NCBI GenBank assembly: GCA_025617745.1
Contig: CM046858.1
Coordinates: 37,031,119 to 37,095,118 of the forward strand
Direction of reading: 5' to 3'
Source: Heliocidaris erythrogramma
Taxonomy: Eukaryota > Echinodermata > Echinoidea > Camarodonta > Echinometridae
DNA length: 64,000 bases
Shown here: positions 12,587-23,930 of the stretch, piece by piece
How the letters are laid out: each line of letters begins with the position of its first letter
Numbering within the stretch: position 1 is the first letter of the stretch
The notes under the pieces: generated by a model
What the model was told of the DNA's origin: nothing
Databases searched by the model: none
Seen by the model: the letters and a program-made list of their open reading frames with translations, nothing else
Program-made: the position numbers and the translations under genes

Positions 12587-13848
12587 AGTGGTATTATTAG
12601 CAATTTTAAAGTGCGCTTTCGAAAATAATCCATCTCCAGAAACGATCCGTTTACCGAAACTGAAAAACGAGGGAATTTATCATCCCGAGGGTTGTGTCAA
12701 CAAAGTTAATAGTACGTATATACAGCGTTCATACAAAAATCGAGATATTCTATAGGCGCAAACTGTACAACTATATACGATTATTTTCAACCCTTTATAT
12801 GAGAGTGCAGTAATGAATGCTGTGTTTAATGTGCAATGATATTAATTTAATGTGCCCCTCACCGCCCCCCCCCCCCTCCGCCATCCCCAAGAACTAGGTA
12901 ATTTTCTTCATGTATGTCAAGGGAGCAATGTACTATAGTACAGGGCCCTTTTGCATAAAAAGTTGCAATTAATCGCAACTCAAAAATTAAACGCCGAAAT
13001 ACACGATCCTGATTGGTTGAAAATCAAGTTTTTTGAGTTGCGTTTAATTGCAACTTGTTATAGAAGAGGGCCCAGTTCGCATTAGTTTATGACTGCCTGG
13101 AATACTTAATTCTTATTAACAGTATATTTGTTTTCATAAGCTGAAACCTTATTCACTGAAACCGTAATGATAAACACCTTTAACCTCACAGCATTAAGAA
13201 AAAAAGAATTACTCCTAAATATATATTGACGTGAGATCTTTAGCTGATGAATTACAATACAATATTAAAAATAGAAAACTGTCATTCTTTTACGTTTTTC
13301 TTGTGATTTGTTATCACTCTATTCTATACATCTTTTTTAAAGAGCTGTGATGAATTATTACCGGTAAACCGGGGGGGGGGGGGGGGGATATTAAGAAATG
13401 ATAAGTACCGAAGCTTTCTTCTGGCTGATGACTTATTCAAAGTTAATCTACATATAATTACCTCACTTCTGATTGATATTTCGATTATTCACCATCATTG
13501 ATTAGATTCTTTTGTTCATCATATAACTCCTGATTTATTTTTCATTTTTAAATCTCCAACTACTGGCTTTATGATACATCTGTATAAATGATTGGCAAGT
13601 CATTACTGGTTTCCCAATGTTGTTAAATGATGTGACTTTATAATGGAACTGCACTTTCAATACAAAGTAGATTTCAATGTTTATTCCTTCAGGAATTGTA
13701 TGTTTTTGAAGCCAGGGTATAATTTCATGTAATTTCATGTGAAAATAGGGTATAAAAAGAGTGCTCGTCCTGGTTGCGTATGTTCTTTCAAAGAAAAAAG
13801 TTCTATGACAAACTTTTCTTATAATTTACCTAAAATTGTGATGCTCAA
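12587..13848. repeat. Proximal 3' flank of receptor B
   Basis: The part from 12630 resembles 800-900 near A, and 13720-13848 resembles 2110-2235. It includes a C run near 12866, a G run at 13371-13387 and the small MITE at 12943-13073. No gene is supported. Confidence 0.55.
12943..13073. mobile_element. 131-bp MITE with GGGCCCTTTTGCATA ends
   Basis: Inverted terminal repeats start GGGCCCTTTTGCATAAAAAG at 12943. The right end is the imperfect complement, ending GAAGAGGGCCC at 13073. Inner portions 'agttgcaattaatcgcaactca' and 'tgagttgcgtttaattgcaact' also pair, so the whole element can fold into one hairpin. Non-coding. Confidence 0.75.
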
Positions 13849-16056
13849 TTATTTAAATCTGTGGACGGATGCATTCACGTACAAGTCCCCATCATATTTA
13901 GGTACGTTAATGTGGGCTACATTGTCATTAGCATACATATGATCATTGGTTGGTACAGGCGAATATAAGTGATCGTTGGGAAAAAGGGTGCTTTGGCAAA
14001 CGCCTTCTACCGGATCACTTGGACCATTACCACACATATCATCGGGCGTGTGACGGAAAGACTGTGACACCTGTGAGAGAGATTGGGACGTTTCCCTCAT
14101 ATTCCTGGTTTTCCGGCTCATATCTGGTTGGGCATACATTGCTTCCAACTCTTCGGCAGGTCGTGTTGTGCTTCGCATCACCGTATCCCCGCTCGAGGTC
14201 TTTGGTCTTACCGTTGAGGAAGATTGATTTCCCATCCCGTCTCCATCGATACAAGCTCCATCACGTTCATCGGGTGACTGGCGAGGCCTGAGAATGGTTG
14301 GAAGCACTGAAGGTTGGTTTGCTGTATTGGTAACTGTTGTAGTGCCTTTTGCATCATCCACTGATGAATATGCGCTGTCAAGAGATGCTATCATCGAATG
14401 TTGCTGTCTAGTGCGTTTGTCATCGCATGAATCTTCTCTACACCGCCCTTCGGCAAAGATGTTGAGATGAGACATGCTTTTGGCAGCCAATGAATCCTCC
14501 GTTTCGCATAGCACCGGGAGGGTTGGATGATCACCTCGATCTTCCTTGCTGGACTGCATCGACTCCCGATCTGAACTATTGCTGTCCATTGTTGGTGAGC
14601 GCTGATTAGAAACAGGTTCGTGGATATCGGTATCAGTGCTAGGCCGAAGTGGGTGGGATGGGAAACTCGTCATCTCATGAGATCTTGAATCATCCACGGT
14701 GTCTTCCTCTGCAGATGAACTCATCAAAGGATCAGGCGACATATGTCGTCTCACGTGATATTTATCTTTTTGTAGGTAGTTGTAATAGCATAATATGATG
14801 AAGATAATACCAGTGCTGAAAACAAAGGCCAACGTTGCAACGGCTGTTGTGGATATAAGCATGATACTTATATCTCCAAAATTTCTGTTAAAACTTAGGG
14901 TCGTCGACTGCGTCGATATGCCCGAGTAAGTGGTCGGAACGCCACTTTTCTCTTTTGTTGCAGCATCTTTTTTGGTGGATAGTGAATCAAGTATTGTAAT
15001 ATTCACGCTTAGGCTTTCACATCGCAGTTCGTCAGTCGAATTGCTTATTTGTTTGTTCTTGCTAGATGATGCAGCTATTGTTAAGTCGTGGTTATCTTCT
15101 AGCTGGGAGAAATCCAAAATTCCAATGTTGTGGATCTTAGTCTTTAATGAATCATTATCTTCAACGCACAGGAATACTACATTATTGATCGAAGCCTTCC
15201 GATCTAGAGTAAACGGTAGGAGCTCGCCACTAGCTCTGTTCCACCATGATACTGGCATGTTCTCTCTGGTAACGCAGCAGTTGAAGTATTCGTCCCCGTT
15301 TTGACTGTACTTAATCGTTTGGTATCGTGCCGTAGGAAAACTGCACGTTTTATTTACATCGCTTTTCCCCCGAAAAACCACACAAACATATTCAACATCG
15401 GTTATATTCTGAAGATCAATGTAAATGCTGGATTTGTGGGTCAGTTTGAAACTACCATCGTACGAGTTGTCTGGAGTTCGATCTTCAAACACCAACTGAT
15501 TTCCAGCTAGGAACTCTACATGATCGTTATCGCTGATTTGCGTCCACTGACATGTCATCTGTATTTTTTCTCTCCTTTTGTCTAGCCATGTAGTACAAGT
15601 GGTATCCTTGTTAACCACGCTCAAATGAAAGATCAGTGCTGTACATGTTTTATCCGTTCGTTCGTTGATAATGACTAAGTGTTGACCCGAATCGTACTCT
15701 TGAGCATTTTGAATCCTTACTTCAAAGGTATTCTTAAACGTATTGATCAATTTATAACGTGTACTGATAGACGACTCGTTATTTGTACATTGGAGAGAGC
15801 TATTGCATATCATACTCCAACCACGATTCGGAGCGATCCAGGTAAGTGTTTGGTTTTCCAGTATGGGGCCTTTCAGAGAAAATTCCACGGAAACATCCTG
15901 ACCACTCAATACTTTGACTGATCTCCAATGGTAATTACATATACTATTCTCAGACGAAATTCGTAGGACAAACGCGTTCAGAATGAATGCAAGTAAGAAT
16001 ACCTTCCATTTGAGAGAACGTTGCTTGCTCCACATTTTGAGGTTCCTTTTATACAC
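13849..16056 (-). CDS. Ig-like transmembrane receptor with multi-tyrosine tail, copy B (intact)
   Basis: An intact single-exon frame of 735 codons. The real start is probably the second Met (codon 8, 16035), which matches the leader of F (MW..+.. KWKV). The product has a signal peptide (to about residue 35) and extracellular modules at about 36-150 (C40, W73, C84, C90; DSGQH at 122-126), 154-242 (C169, C225) and 243-320 (CC at 260-261, WW at 271-272, C297). A Ser/Thr-rich stalk, a transmembrane helix at about 396-425 and a 310-residue tail follow. Tail tyrosines: Y433, Y563 (SAYSSV, ITIM-like), Y641 (MYAQP), Y698 (LYSPV), Y708 (YAND) and Y726 (YVNA). Many N-glycosylation sequons support extracellular exposure. 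I do not recognise a named family. A signalling surface receptor, possibly immune, is inferred from architecture only. Confidence 0.87.
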   Translation of the reverse strand: MYKRNLKMWSKQRSLKWKVFLLAFILNAFVLRISSENSICNYHWRSVKVLSGQDVSVEFSLKGPILENQTLTWIAPNRGWSMICNSSLQCTNNESSISTRYKLINTFKNTFEVRIQNAQEYDSGQHLVIINERTDKTCTALIFHLSVVNKDTTCTTWLDKRREKIQMTCQWTQISDNDHVEFLAGNQLVFEDRTPDNSYDGSFKLTHKSSIYIDLQNITDVEYVCVVFRGKSDVNKTCSFPTARYQTIKYSQNGDEYFNCCVTRENMPVSWWNRASGELLPFTLDRKASINNVVFLCVEDNDSLKTKIHNIGILDFSQLEDNHDLTIAASSSKNKQISNSTDELRCESLSVNITILDSLSTKKDAATKEKSGVPTTYSGISTQSTTLSFNRNFGDISIMLISTTAVATLAFVFSTGIIFIILCYYNYLQKDKYHVRRHMSPDPLMSSSAEEDTVDDSRSHEMTSFPSHPLRPSTDTDIHEPVSNQRSPTMDSNSSDRESMQSSKEDRGDHPTLPVLCETEDSLAAKSMSHLNIFAEGRCREDSCDDKRTRQQHSMIASLDSAYSSVDDAKGTTTVTNTANQPSVLPTILRPRQSPDERDGACIDGDGMGNQSSSTVRPKTSSGDTVMRSTTRPAEELEAMYAQPDMSRKTRNMRETSQSLSQVSQSFRHTPDDMCGNGPSDPVEGVCQSTLFPNDHLYSPVPTNDHMYANDNVAHINVPKYDGDLYVNASVHRFK

Positions 16057-17039
16057 ATTCTTTTTTTTTCTAAAGAAATGTCTGGACCGTGTAAAATCCA
16101 GTCAAATAATTTATGATGGCGAGTTTTTAATCGCTTGCTGTATTAAACTTTGGAGATATAGGTAATGAGTGAATGAAATATTAACAGATGTAAAGGGGTA
16201 TACTGAAGTGAGTTTTTATTGAAAACGAATCTGAACGAATCAGCTACAATGAAAAAAATTGAGCCCGATATTGCTGAAAACTCAGATGGAAAGCAAACAT
16301 GGCCTCTCATGAAGCTCGCATCGTGTTGTAAAACTGATTCACTTTACTCCTGACAACTCTTGGCATTACATTCACGTGAACATCCTGAATTTCGAGACAT
16401 AGTGATATCCCGATCATAAGCACTCGTTATTTTTTAACTAGGCGGGTTTAAATTCATGATGTGAGAAACAAACACTGTCCTATTTATCTTCAAGATAGAC
16501 TGACATTTTGATGGATCGACTCTTTCCATTTGCAAGACAGATACGATGAATTAATGATGGCACGTATAACATTTCTAACCATGAAACTGAAAGATTTCTA
16601 TGATATTTATCATCTTGTTCTGGCATATATTATTTATGAAGATGTATGGATTAGGACACTACTTCCCTCTTCTGATATTCATACATGATATATTGACTTG
16701 GTTGGAGAGATTCTCCCTGTTCATTGATTGTACATTTTCATGACGAAGGGTGAAGCATCTATCAATTCTCTATCCCGTTTAGTGCAACGGAATACCAATT
16801 GCAAGGACACAGGATATCCGAATATTACATTAATCTATTTGTAACATATGCTCTCTATACCGACGTTATATTGGCATCATGCCTCACAAAATTTGATATC
16901 GTTCACCAGCTGAACCGAAGCTATCATAGCTTACTTTAGGATCTACATAATATCAGTACACTTTATACCGGTAAAAACTTTTTTTAAGAGGGCTCCCTCG
17001 ATTTTACGACTGAGTAAAGATGTATGATGTACTCATGTT
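16057..17039 (-). promoter_or_regulatory. Conserved 5' flank of receptor B
   Basis: Aligns with the 5' flanks of A and D over most of its length: 'gagtttttattgaaaac' near 16209, 'cttggcattacattcacgtg' near 16360, 'gacatagtgatatcc' near 16397 and 'catcttgttctggcatat' near 16609. It probably contains the promoter of subfamily 1. A TATAAAAGG string at 16042-16050 lies only about 10 bases upstream of the preferred ATG, too close to act as its TATA box. Confidence 0.45.
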
Positions 17040-17345
17040 CAATGGCAAATTCAGGATGGACCCGTATCTTCGATGCTAAAACCTTCCAAACATTTACAAA
17101 ATAATTGTTTACCTTCTAACAAATTTTCTATGCCAGTTTTAAAGACATTGCGAGTATTATTAGAAGGTAATAAGGATTTCAATAAAGTCCAAGTACTTCC
17201 AGCATTGATTTTCATTTTTATTAATTGATCATTAATATATTTTTTCTTTGCTTTCCTAATTTCAAAAGTAACTTTATTTCTTAATTTTCTGTAATCTCTC
17301 ATCTTTTTTAAATCTTTATTTATCCAAGCTTTTTTCTTTATCTTG
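17040..17345 (-). mobile_element. LINE fragment, endonuclease-RT linker
   Basis: The minus strand reads a basic stretch MRDYRKLRNKVTFEIRKAKK (from 17302) followed by YINDQLIKM...STWTLLKSLL. This is the region between endonuclease and reverse transcriptase in Jockey/CR1-type LINEs ('R..AKK.Y...L......TW..LN'). It is truncated on both sides and lies next to the CR1 tail on the opposite strand, so two LINE insertions abut here. Confidence 0.7.
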
Positions 17346-17389
17346 TCTCTTCTCTAATCATATATTTCCTCTCTCCTTCATTCCTCTTT

Positions 17390-17812
17390 TAGTGCTCGTA
17401 CAGGTCTCCGTTCCTCCTCCTCCATAAAGTTTAAGGAATTACGAACAAAGAGAAGCTGGGGTGACAGATCATTTATTGCTGCTGCACCCCGGCTTTGGAA
17501 CTCTGTACCCCAATGAATTAGAATATCACCCACTCCAAAATTGTTTAAAAACACTTGAAAACATATCTTCAGGTCAGAGTATTTTGGTTGATTTTTATAA
17601 TTTCACAGTGTTACCTATTACTTTCTCTGTCCTATGTAATTTTATTATCTTTCTTGTATAATTATTATGTATGTTAATTTGTTAGGCGCCTTGAGCATCC
17701 CTTGGGATGAGTATGTGCGCATTATAAATAATGATATTATTATTATTATTAATATTATTATTATTATTATTGTTATTATTAATATTATTATTATTATTTT
17801 TATAATTATTTA
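17390..17812 (+). mobile_element. CR1-like LINE 3' end (5'-truncated)
   Basis: Homologous to 32425-32805. In sense it encodes the end of a CR1 ORF2, with the pattern 'RTKRSWGDRSFIAAAPRLWN'. The 3' UTR block 'ttaggcgccttgagcatccc' at 17683 follows, then an (ATT)n tail at 17735-17810. A microsatellite tail rather than poly-A is typical of CR1-clade elements. It also marks the left edge of the large segmental duplication. Confidence 0.8.
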
Positions 17813-18988
17813 TTCATCTTAGCAAAGCTCATGATAACCCGAACAGAAACAGAAAACGGTGTTGACAGATTTCCATCAAATGCTATCATGGATGTGCTTT
17901 ACACTACCAGTATGGTTATAATACATTTATTTATTTCTCACTCAGTACTCGTATATTCAGGTATATTGCACGCGTATTGATAAAAATAACCTTAAAAAAT
18001 ACTACATTATCTTTTGATATGACACCGTATTTTAATCCCAAACTTTTATGCACAACCAAATAAACAACAATAAAAACAGCACTATTTTTACTTGAGCCAA
18101 CATGATATCAACAACATCAAATAACCAACTCCATGTCCAAGGAGTCACATGGACTTTGTGTATATCAGTTCATCCTTCGTCACACAAGACGTAAATAGTT
18201 TCATAAGCTTGAGGCAAGCCTTTTCAGAATTTGTTATTCGTATAGCACGGTCATCTTAATTTCAGTGTTTATACTACCGCCCTCCAGCAGCCCGACTATC
18301 AACGCTTGATAGCCAGACTTCGTCTTGAAAGCCAGGACAGGCGATTAATTGTCACGGCCGAGGGGGGGGGGGGGGGGGGGGAGTGGTTCAATGACGGTTT
18401 GTCCCCACCACAAAAGAAGATCTTGCATTATGCAGTTTTAAATTGCATTTGGAGGACCGAGGGAGAATAATCTGCTGTTCGGAACATCTCTTTAGAGCAA
18501 TTTCGGTCACCCAGGCAAATCTAAGCGTTAATCACACAAAACGAGGGTATTTACATTTTTCGGGGGGGGGGGGGACAAATCGTCAAATAATTTAAGGGAG
18601 ATGCTTTCCTCATTCGCTTATTATAGCTAGGTCCTATATTAGGCGTTTACACTGACTATTGTGAACACAGGAAACTTTCTACCTAAATCAGAGCAATGAT
18701 TTAGAGATCTTCTGTAATATTGTACAATTTGAATTACTAGTACGCGAGAAAGCGTTGCGACCGAGCAAAAAATATTCCTATTTTGAATAATGAAAGTTCA
18801 CATTTAAAGAGCACATACAAGCGTAAACATGGCGTTGCATCCTTTACATGGGAGACCAACTGTTTCTTGAATGGGCCACCCCGTATCTATAAATTAAAAA
18901 AAAAATTCTCATTATTTGCAATACATTTTTCTCTTCAGTTTTTCAATTTTTGGGATTTTGAATATAATCCAATTGTGGTGTTCATTTA
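17813..18988. repeat. 3' flank of receptor C with poly-G tracts
   Basis: 17815-18090 and 18485-18988 align closely with 32810-33165 and 33187-33746 downstream of receptor E. The intervening 390 bp, with the G run at 18362-18381, is absent from the E copy. A second G run is at 18562-18574. No gene is supported. Confidence 0.7.
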
Positions 18989-21153
18989 TTAAAATCGGTG
19001 GACGCATGCATTCATGTACAAATTCCCATAATGGCGTTCATTTTCAGTACCATACATAGGACCATTGGTTGGTACAGCCGAATATAAGTGATCGTTTAAT
19101 GAAAGGGTGCTTTGGCAAACGCCTTCCAATGGCTCACTTGGACCATTACCACAGACATCATCGGGTGTGAGATGGGAAGATTGTGAAACCTGTGAGAGAG
19201 ATTGGGACATTTTCCTTGTTTTCCTGGTTTTAAGGCTCATATCTGGTTGGGCGTACATTGCTTCCAACTCTGCGGCAGATCGTGTCGCGGATGGTATCAC
19301 CGTATCGCCACTCGAAGTCTTCTGTTTATCCGTTGATGAAGGTGAGTTGCTGATCTTGTTGCCAGAAAGACGGGCTTCATCATGGTCATCGGATGATTGA
19401 AATGGCTTTAGAATGGTCGGAAGCATTAAAGGTTTTTTTTTTAATCTGGTAGTGCCTTTTACATCATCCAGTGAGGAATACCCGGTTTCGAGAGACGGTG
19501 TCATTGAACGTGGATTATCTCCGAAGTGTTGCCCAGCGTTTCTGACATCACATGTGTCTCCTGTACACCCTCCTTCTGCAAAGATGTTAAGATTAGACAT
19601 ACCTTTGGATATAAACGAATCTTCCATTTCACAAAGTACCGGGGAGGGTTTGAGGTCTGTCTTCATTGCGGGACTGCGTCGTCTCCTGCTTTGAACTATT
19701 GCTGTCCGATGTTGGTGAGCGTTGATCAGAGACCTCAGCAACAATGCTAGGCCGACATGGGTGGGAAGGAAAAACTCCTCATTTCTTGAGATCTTGAATC
19801 CTCCACGGTGTCTTCCTCTGCAGATGAACTCACCAAAGGATCAGGTGACATATGTCGCCCTACGTGATATCTATCTTTGTAGTAGCATAATATGACCAAG
19901 ATGATACCGATGCTGATAACAAATGCCAGTAAAGAAGCGCCTGTCAGGGATATTAGGATTATATTATGAATATCCTCCAAAATGTTATTGTTGCTTTGAT
20001 CCGTCACCGTCATCAGTTGAGTGGAGGTACTGGTCGATTTGATGAAATTTGCTCGAGTCACACCATCTTCATTAGGTGACGTCGATTCCGATTTTGCAAC
20101 ATTCACACTGATGTTTTCACATCGTTGTTCGTCAGTGAAATTGATTAATTGATTGCTCTGGGCAGAAGATTTAGTAGCAGTCACAGTGATGTTATCCTGA
20201 TGCCCCTGCAAATCTAAAACTATCATGCTATGCACGATCATCTGAAGGTCATTATCGTCGATGCATAGAAATAGAATGAAGTTGGTATTTGTTACGTTGT
20301 ACGTTTCTTGCAGACTAAGCTGCACTATTTTGCCACTGTTACTATACCACCAAACGAGAGAAATTCTCTCATTTCCAACGCAACACTTGAATAGTAGATC
20401 ATCAGTTTCCCGGTATTTTAATGTTTGACGTTCAACAGATACAAAGTTACACGTTTCATTAACATGGATATTTTCACGAAAAGTCACACAAATATTTGGT
20501 ACTCCTTCGCCATCTAATATGTCCTGATAATCAAGAGAAACATTTATATTATTGGCCAGTATGAAATTGCCATCGATCTTCCTGTGTGTCGTGCGATGTT
20601 TATACGCATGGTTTCTTGATATGAGTTCAGTGTGATCGTCATTGCCGTCTTGCATCCACTGACAAGACATTTGTAGTTTCTCACTTTCTCTGTCCAGGAG
20701 TGTAATGCAAATGGGATGCCTATCAACAACGGTCAAAGTGAATATCAGCGCTGTGCAAATGAGTTGTTCTTTCTCGTAAATAGTAATGTAGTGAGTTCCC
20801 GAATCCAATTTTTGCGCAAGTTCAATCCTTATTTCGAATGTATTTTTAGGGACCGATGAAAGAAGCTTATAACGTGCACGAATGTGCGATTCGTTGCTTA
20901 TGCACTGGAGAGAATGATTACATCTAACTCTCCAAGCTGCATTAGGAGTCATCCACACAAGGGTTTGGCTTTGCTGTACCGCACCCGTCAGACGAAATTT
21001 TATCGAAACATCCACACCATTAAGTACGTCGATTTGCTTCCAATCGTACTCACATGTACTGTCATTCTTAGACGAAGTGCGTTGAACAAAAATCATCAAA
21101 ATGAAGATACACAGAAAATGTTTCCAACAGAGAAAAGTTGAACCCCTAGACAT
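18989..21153 (-). pseudogene. Ig-like transmembrane receptor, copy C (tail frameshifted)
   Basis: Subfamily 2 copy. The first frame (21153-19747, 468 codons) runs from a clear signal peptide (MSRGSTFLCWKHFLC...) through three Ig-like modules, including the FKCCV...VWW signature, and the transmembrane helix (SLTGASLLAFVISIGIILVI). It then enters the juxtamembrane segment with RYHV and the acidic SAEEDTVED stretch and stops at 19747. Compared with E there is a 1-bp insertion near 19770 and a second frame change near 19640. The distal tail, with YSSL, MYAQP, LYSAV and LYMNA, is still readable in a separate frame down to 18989. As written it would make a membrane receptor lacking almost all tail tyrosines. 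It could be a pseudogene, a decoy-type allele or a consensus error. Confidence 0.8.
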
Positions 21154-21830
21154 GACTACGGTAATTCTGATAGTTCAACTCGATATAATATATGTACAAT
21201 GTACTTAGTCTATATCGAGTGACTACTATTTGAGATGTTGCTTGCTTTTTTAAAAAATTGAAATATTGAATATTGAAAATGTGATAACAATGACAATAAT
21301 AAATTAAAACGTAATCATGGTAATGCTGTAGATAAGGTAGCGTATAATATTGCCGTCTAATGGTCAACGAAGGGCAATGAGCTGGAGTGACAAACAGGTA
21401 AACACGACGATGCAAAGCAGCCCCAAATGCATGGAAGTGATGTCTCAGTAAATCTTGAGCCAGTCGTCAGACATGTCAGAGCGACTGTTTCACGAACTCG
21501 CGATTGCTATTGGGTTGGACTTAATGTGACGTTTTAGTTGTTTAAACGCGGATCTGCAAACCCAACACTCATTAATATCAAGATAGGTGGAGTTTGATTT
21601 CCGACGTATGAAATATAATTCCTTTTAAATTTTCAAGATAGATGGAACATGGATGTTCTCTTTTATTTTAACTGACACAAATGGTGAGTAAAGATACAAT
21701 CAAAACACTTTTAATACCACGAAACCGAAAGTGCTTATGTTTATCATGTTGCCCTCGTGTGTATTCAAATATACACATTTACTTCGCCACTCTCCTTTGC
21801 TTGGATTGATCTCTGTTTTTTTTTTCTCTC
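21154..21830 (-). promoter_or_regulatory. 5' flank of receptor C
   Basis: Nearly identical to 35902-36540 upstream of E and unrelated to the upstream sequence of A/B/D/F, so subfamily 2 has its own promoter region. It contains 'tcgatataata' near 21180 and 'actaagtacattgtac' in minus sense near 21198. No confident TATA box or transcription start can be assigned. Confidence 0.45.
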
Positions 21831-22317
21831 TCTGTCCCCCCCCCTTTTTTTTGGGGGGGGGGATTTTAAAGAAACATTACATCAGGAGGATTGAGGAATT
21901 TCTACATAGAACAAAAACAAATCAAATGAGAGATGGTCGATACAAAAGGCTTTCTCCTGGGGGGGGGGGGGGGGGGTCTTTCTCCTATGTACAGCCCAAC
22001 TGATTTCATAGCAGACTTCTCTTTAAATATAAATAGGATGTTTAATTTAATTATTATTAGGGGTTAAACTGGGGACGAACTTGAATATCATTGTGGATTG
22101 AAATCAAATCTACCTAGAGAATGAAAACAAAAAAGTATTGTAACGCGGTGTATTCAGTAACAGTCAAGAGGCAATTATTGTAATATAAAAAATTATCATT
22201 ACATGTATTAAGTCGAAAACAAATGTGGAAATATATGTATAATGTACAACAGATTGCATTTGTTTGTAGTTCTCCAATGAAAGGTTGCTCAATCATATAT
22301 AGTGGAATGTTGAAAGA
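21831..22317. other. Intergenic with poly-C/poly-G tracts
   Basis: Homopolymer runs: C at 21835-21844, G at 21853-21863 and G at 21960-21976. The rest (22000-22317) aligns with 38770-39085 in the second segmental copy. In that copy a 2-kb insertion with gag-like sequence sits exactly where this copy has the 21960 G run. No gene. Confidence 0.55.
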
Positions 22318-22353
22318 AGCGAGAAGTATAGTGGAATGTTGAAAGAAGCGAGT

Positions 22354-22384
<31 letters not shown>

Positions 22385-22585
22385 TACAGTGGAAAACAGT
22401 GGTGGGGAAAATGAGTGAGATAGAGACAGAGAAACAGTGGAAATTGAGAGAGTGAGAAACAGGCAGTGGGAAATTGAGAGAGAGAAAAAAAGAATGTAGG
22501 GGATAGATATAAATTATGAAGAATACAGGAGATAGATATAAATTATGAAGAATACAGGAGAGAGAGAGAGAGAGAGAGAGAGGGT
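22318..22585. repeat. GA-rich degenerate microsatellite
   Basis: A purine-rich tract built from GAGAGA blocks, with locally duplicated units ('ggagatagatataaattatg' repeated near 22497 and 22528). The counterpart at 39105-39310 lies in the same place relative to receptor E. A minus-strand frame through it is Ser/Leu-rich low complexity and is not a gene. Confidence 0.8.
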
Positions 22586-22696
22586 TTGGCTGCTGTGATG
22601 AAAAGTGATAAGATTGTAGGCTTGCACTGTCATGTTTTGGTTTGTACTTTAAATACTCAGTTTCCATTCATATAAATAATTAACAGGTGTATGTTA

Positions 22697-22990
22697 GATC
22701 AGTGGCGGATTTAGGGGGAGCACATCCGGCCGTGCACCCCCCCCCTCCTTTGGAAGAAAAGTATGGATTGTGCCCCCCCCCCCCCCCCCATTTTTTTAGA
22801 ACGAAAAGTTTTGTTTCTCTTTTTCTTTTTCTTTGCTTGTCAGAGAATTATGGACAGAAACTGACCCCCATACCCCCAATCCACTCGACATCGCAGCCGA
22901 AATAGAGCCGTTCCCGATGTCCGATGTGACTGAAATTCATGTGCTAGTTGTTCTAGATTCAGGCGGAATGTGCATTAATTAGCACCGGCA
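22697..22990. repeat. Dispersed repeat with GTGGCGGAT end and poly-C runs
   Basis: Starts 'agtggcggatttagggggag' and contains C runs at 22737-22746 and 22774-22789. The paralogue is at 39431-39720. Related ends ('tggcggatccagggggg') occur at 23654 and, inverted, at 29980-29997. This looks like a MITE family whose subterminal G/C runs expand. No coding function. Confidence 0.55.
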
Positions 22991-23930
22991 ATTTCTGAAT
23001 GTTGAACAATTTTCAGATTAGAACTAAAGTTACATTAAATCCATGCCATGTACACATATTCACTGGACGTGGACGGAAACACACTAAAGGCCGAGTGTGT
23101 AGATCTATGTACACGCAGTGCGACGGTTCATTCCTCAGCATAATATAGCCTTTATTGTATTAGGCAGCTTCAAATAGACGTTACACGGTGTAAGCGTACC
23201 GTACGTGAAACTTATGCCTATGTAATTCGCTGACCCCTTCATGACAATCCGGGAACAATTTAAACTCGTTTAAAAAAATCACGGAGAAAAGCGCTTTCAA
23301 AAAAACGGACGGACAGACACACACACACACAAAACACACAGACCACCCACTGAATATTTCCCGTATTCCGTTAATTAAGTCATGTGTCGCTGTTGTTGTT
23401 TTCATGTGTTGCATTGTTGTCCATATTTGTGCGCATGCGCTAAATCCATCCCTGAATATTTGACGTTTTCATTATAGCTAGCTGCACGCATGTGCTTGAT
23501 CTTGTTGCATGAGGACAACAAACATGGCTGACAGCCGGCGATTTCAACATCAGTCGCGGGAAGAAATCAATGAGAAATAACTTACCACAACGCCCCAAAA
23601 TACAATGCATCCCGGGCCCCCAGGGCATATTAAGAAGAGAGTGAGGAGCATTGGCGGATCCAGGGGGGAGGGGGGGGGGGGGGCACTTCCCGCCCGTCTC
23701 CCCCCTTTTGGAAGGAGAGTATGCATTTTGACCATAGACGATCCTCCCTTTTGTCGATTGTTCCCTCCCCCCTTTTAGAATGAAAACCTTTTTTTTGGTT
23801 TTTTTTTGCTTGTCAGAGAATTATGGATCCCTATACCCCCCCCCCCCCCCCCCCCCGACACACACACACACTGAGCGATTTGGAGGTCTGGCGAGAAAAA
23901 AAAAGATAAGACAGCGTTTGAGTGACAGTC
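22991..23930. other. Intergenic, part of the segmental duplication
   Basis: 23030-23540 aligns with 39770-40400. It contains a CA run at 23319-23330, a second poly-C repeat starting 'tggcggatccaggggg' at 23654, and a long C run at 23838-23857. No gene is supported. Confidence 0.5.

Noticed and set aside
16042-16050. TATAAAAGG as TATA box of receptor B
   Set aside because: It is about 10 bases from the preferred start codon and overlaps the alternative upstream ATG; A and F have no equivalent at that place.
22293-22667. A 124-codon minus-strand frame with Ser/Leu repeats
   Set aside because: It is the translation of a GA-rich microsatellite.
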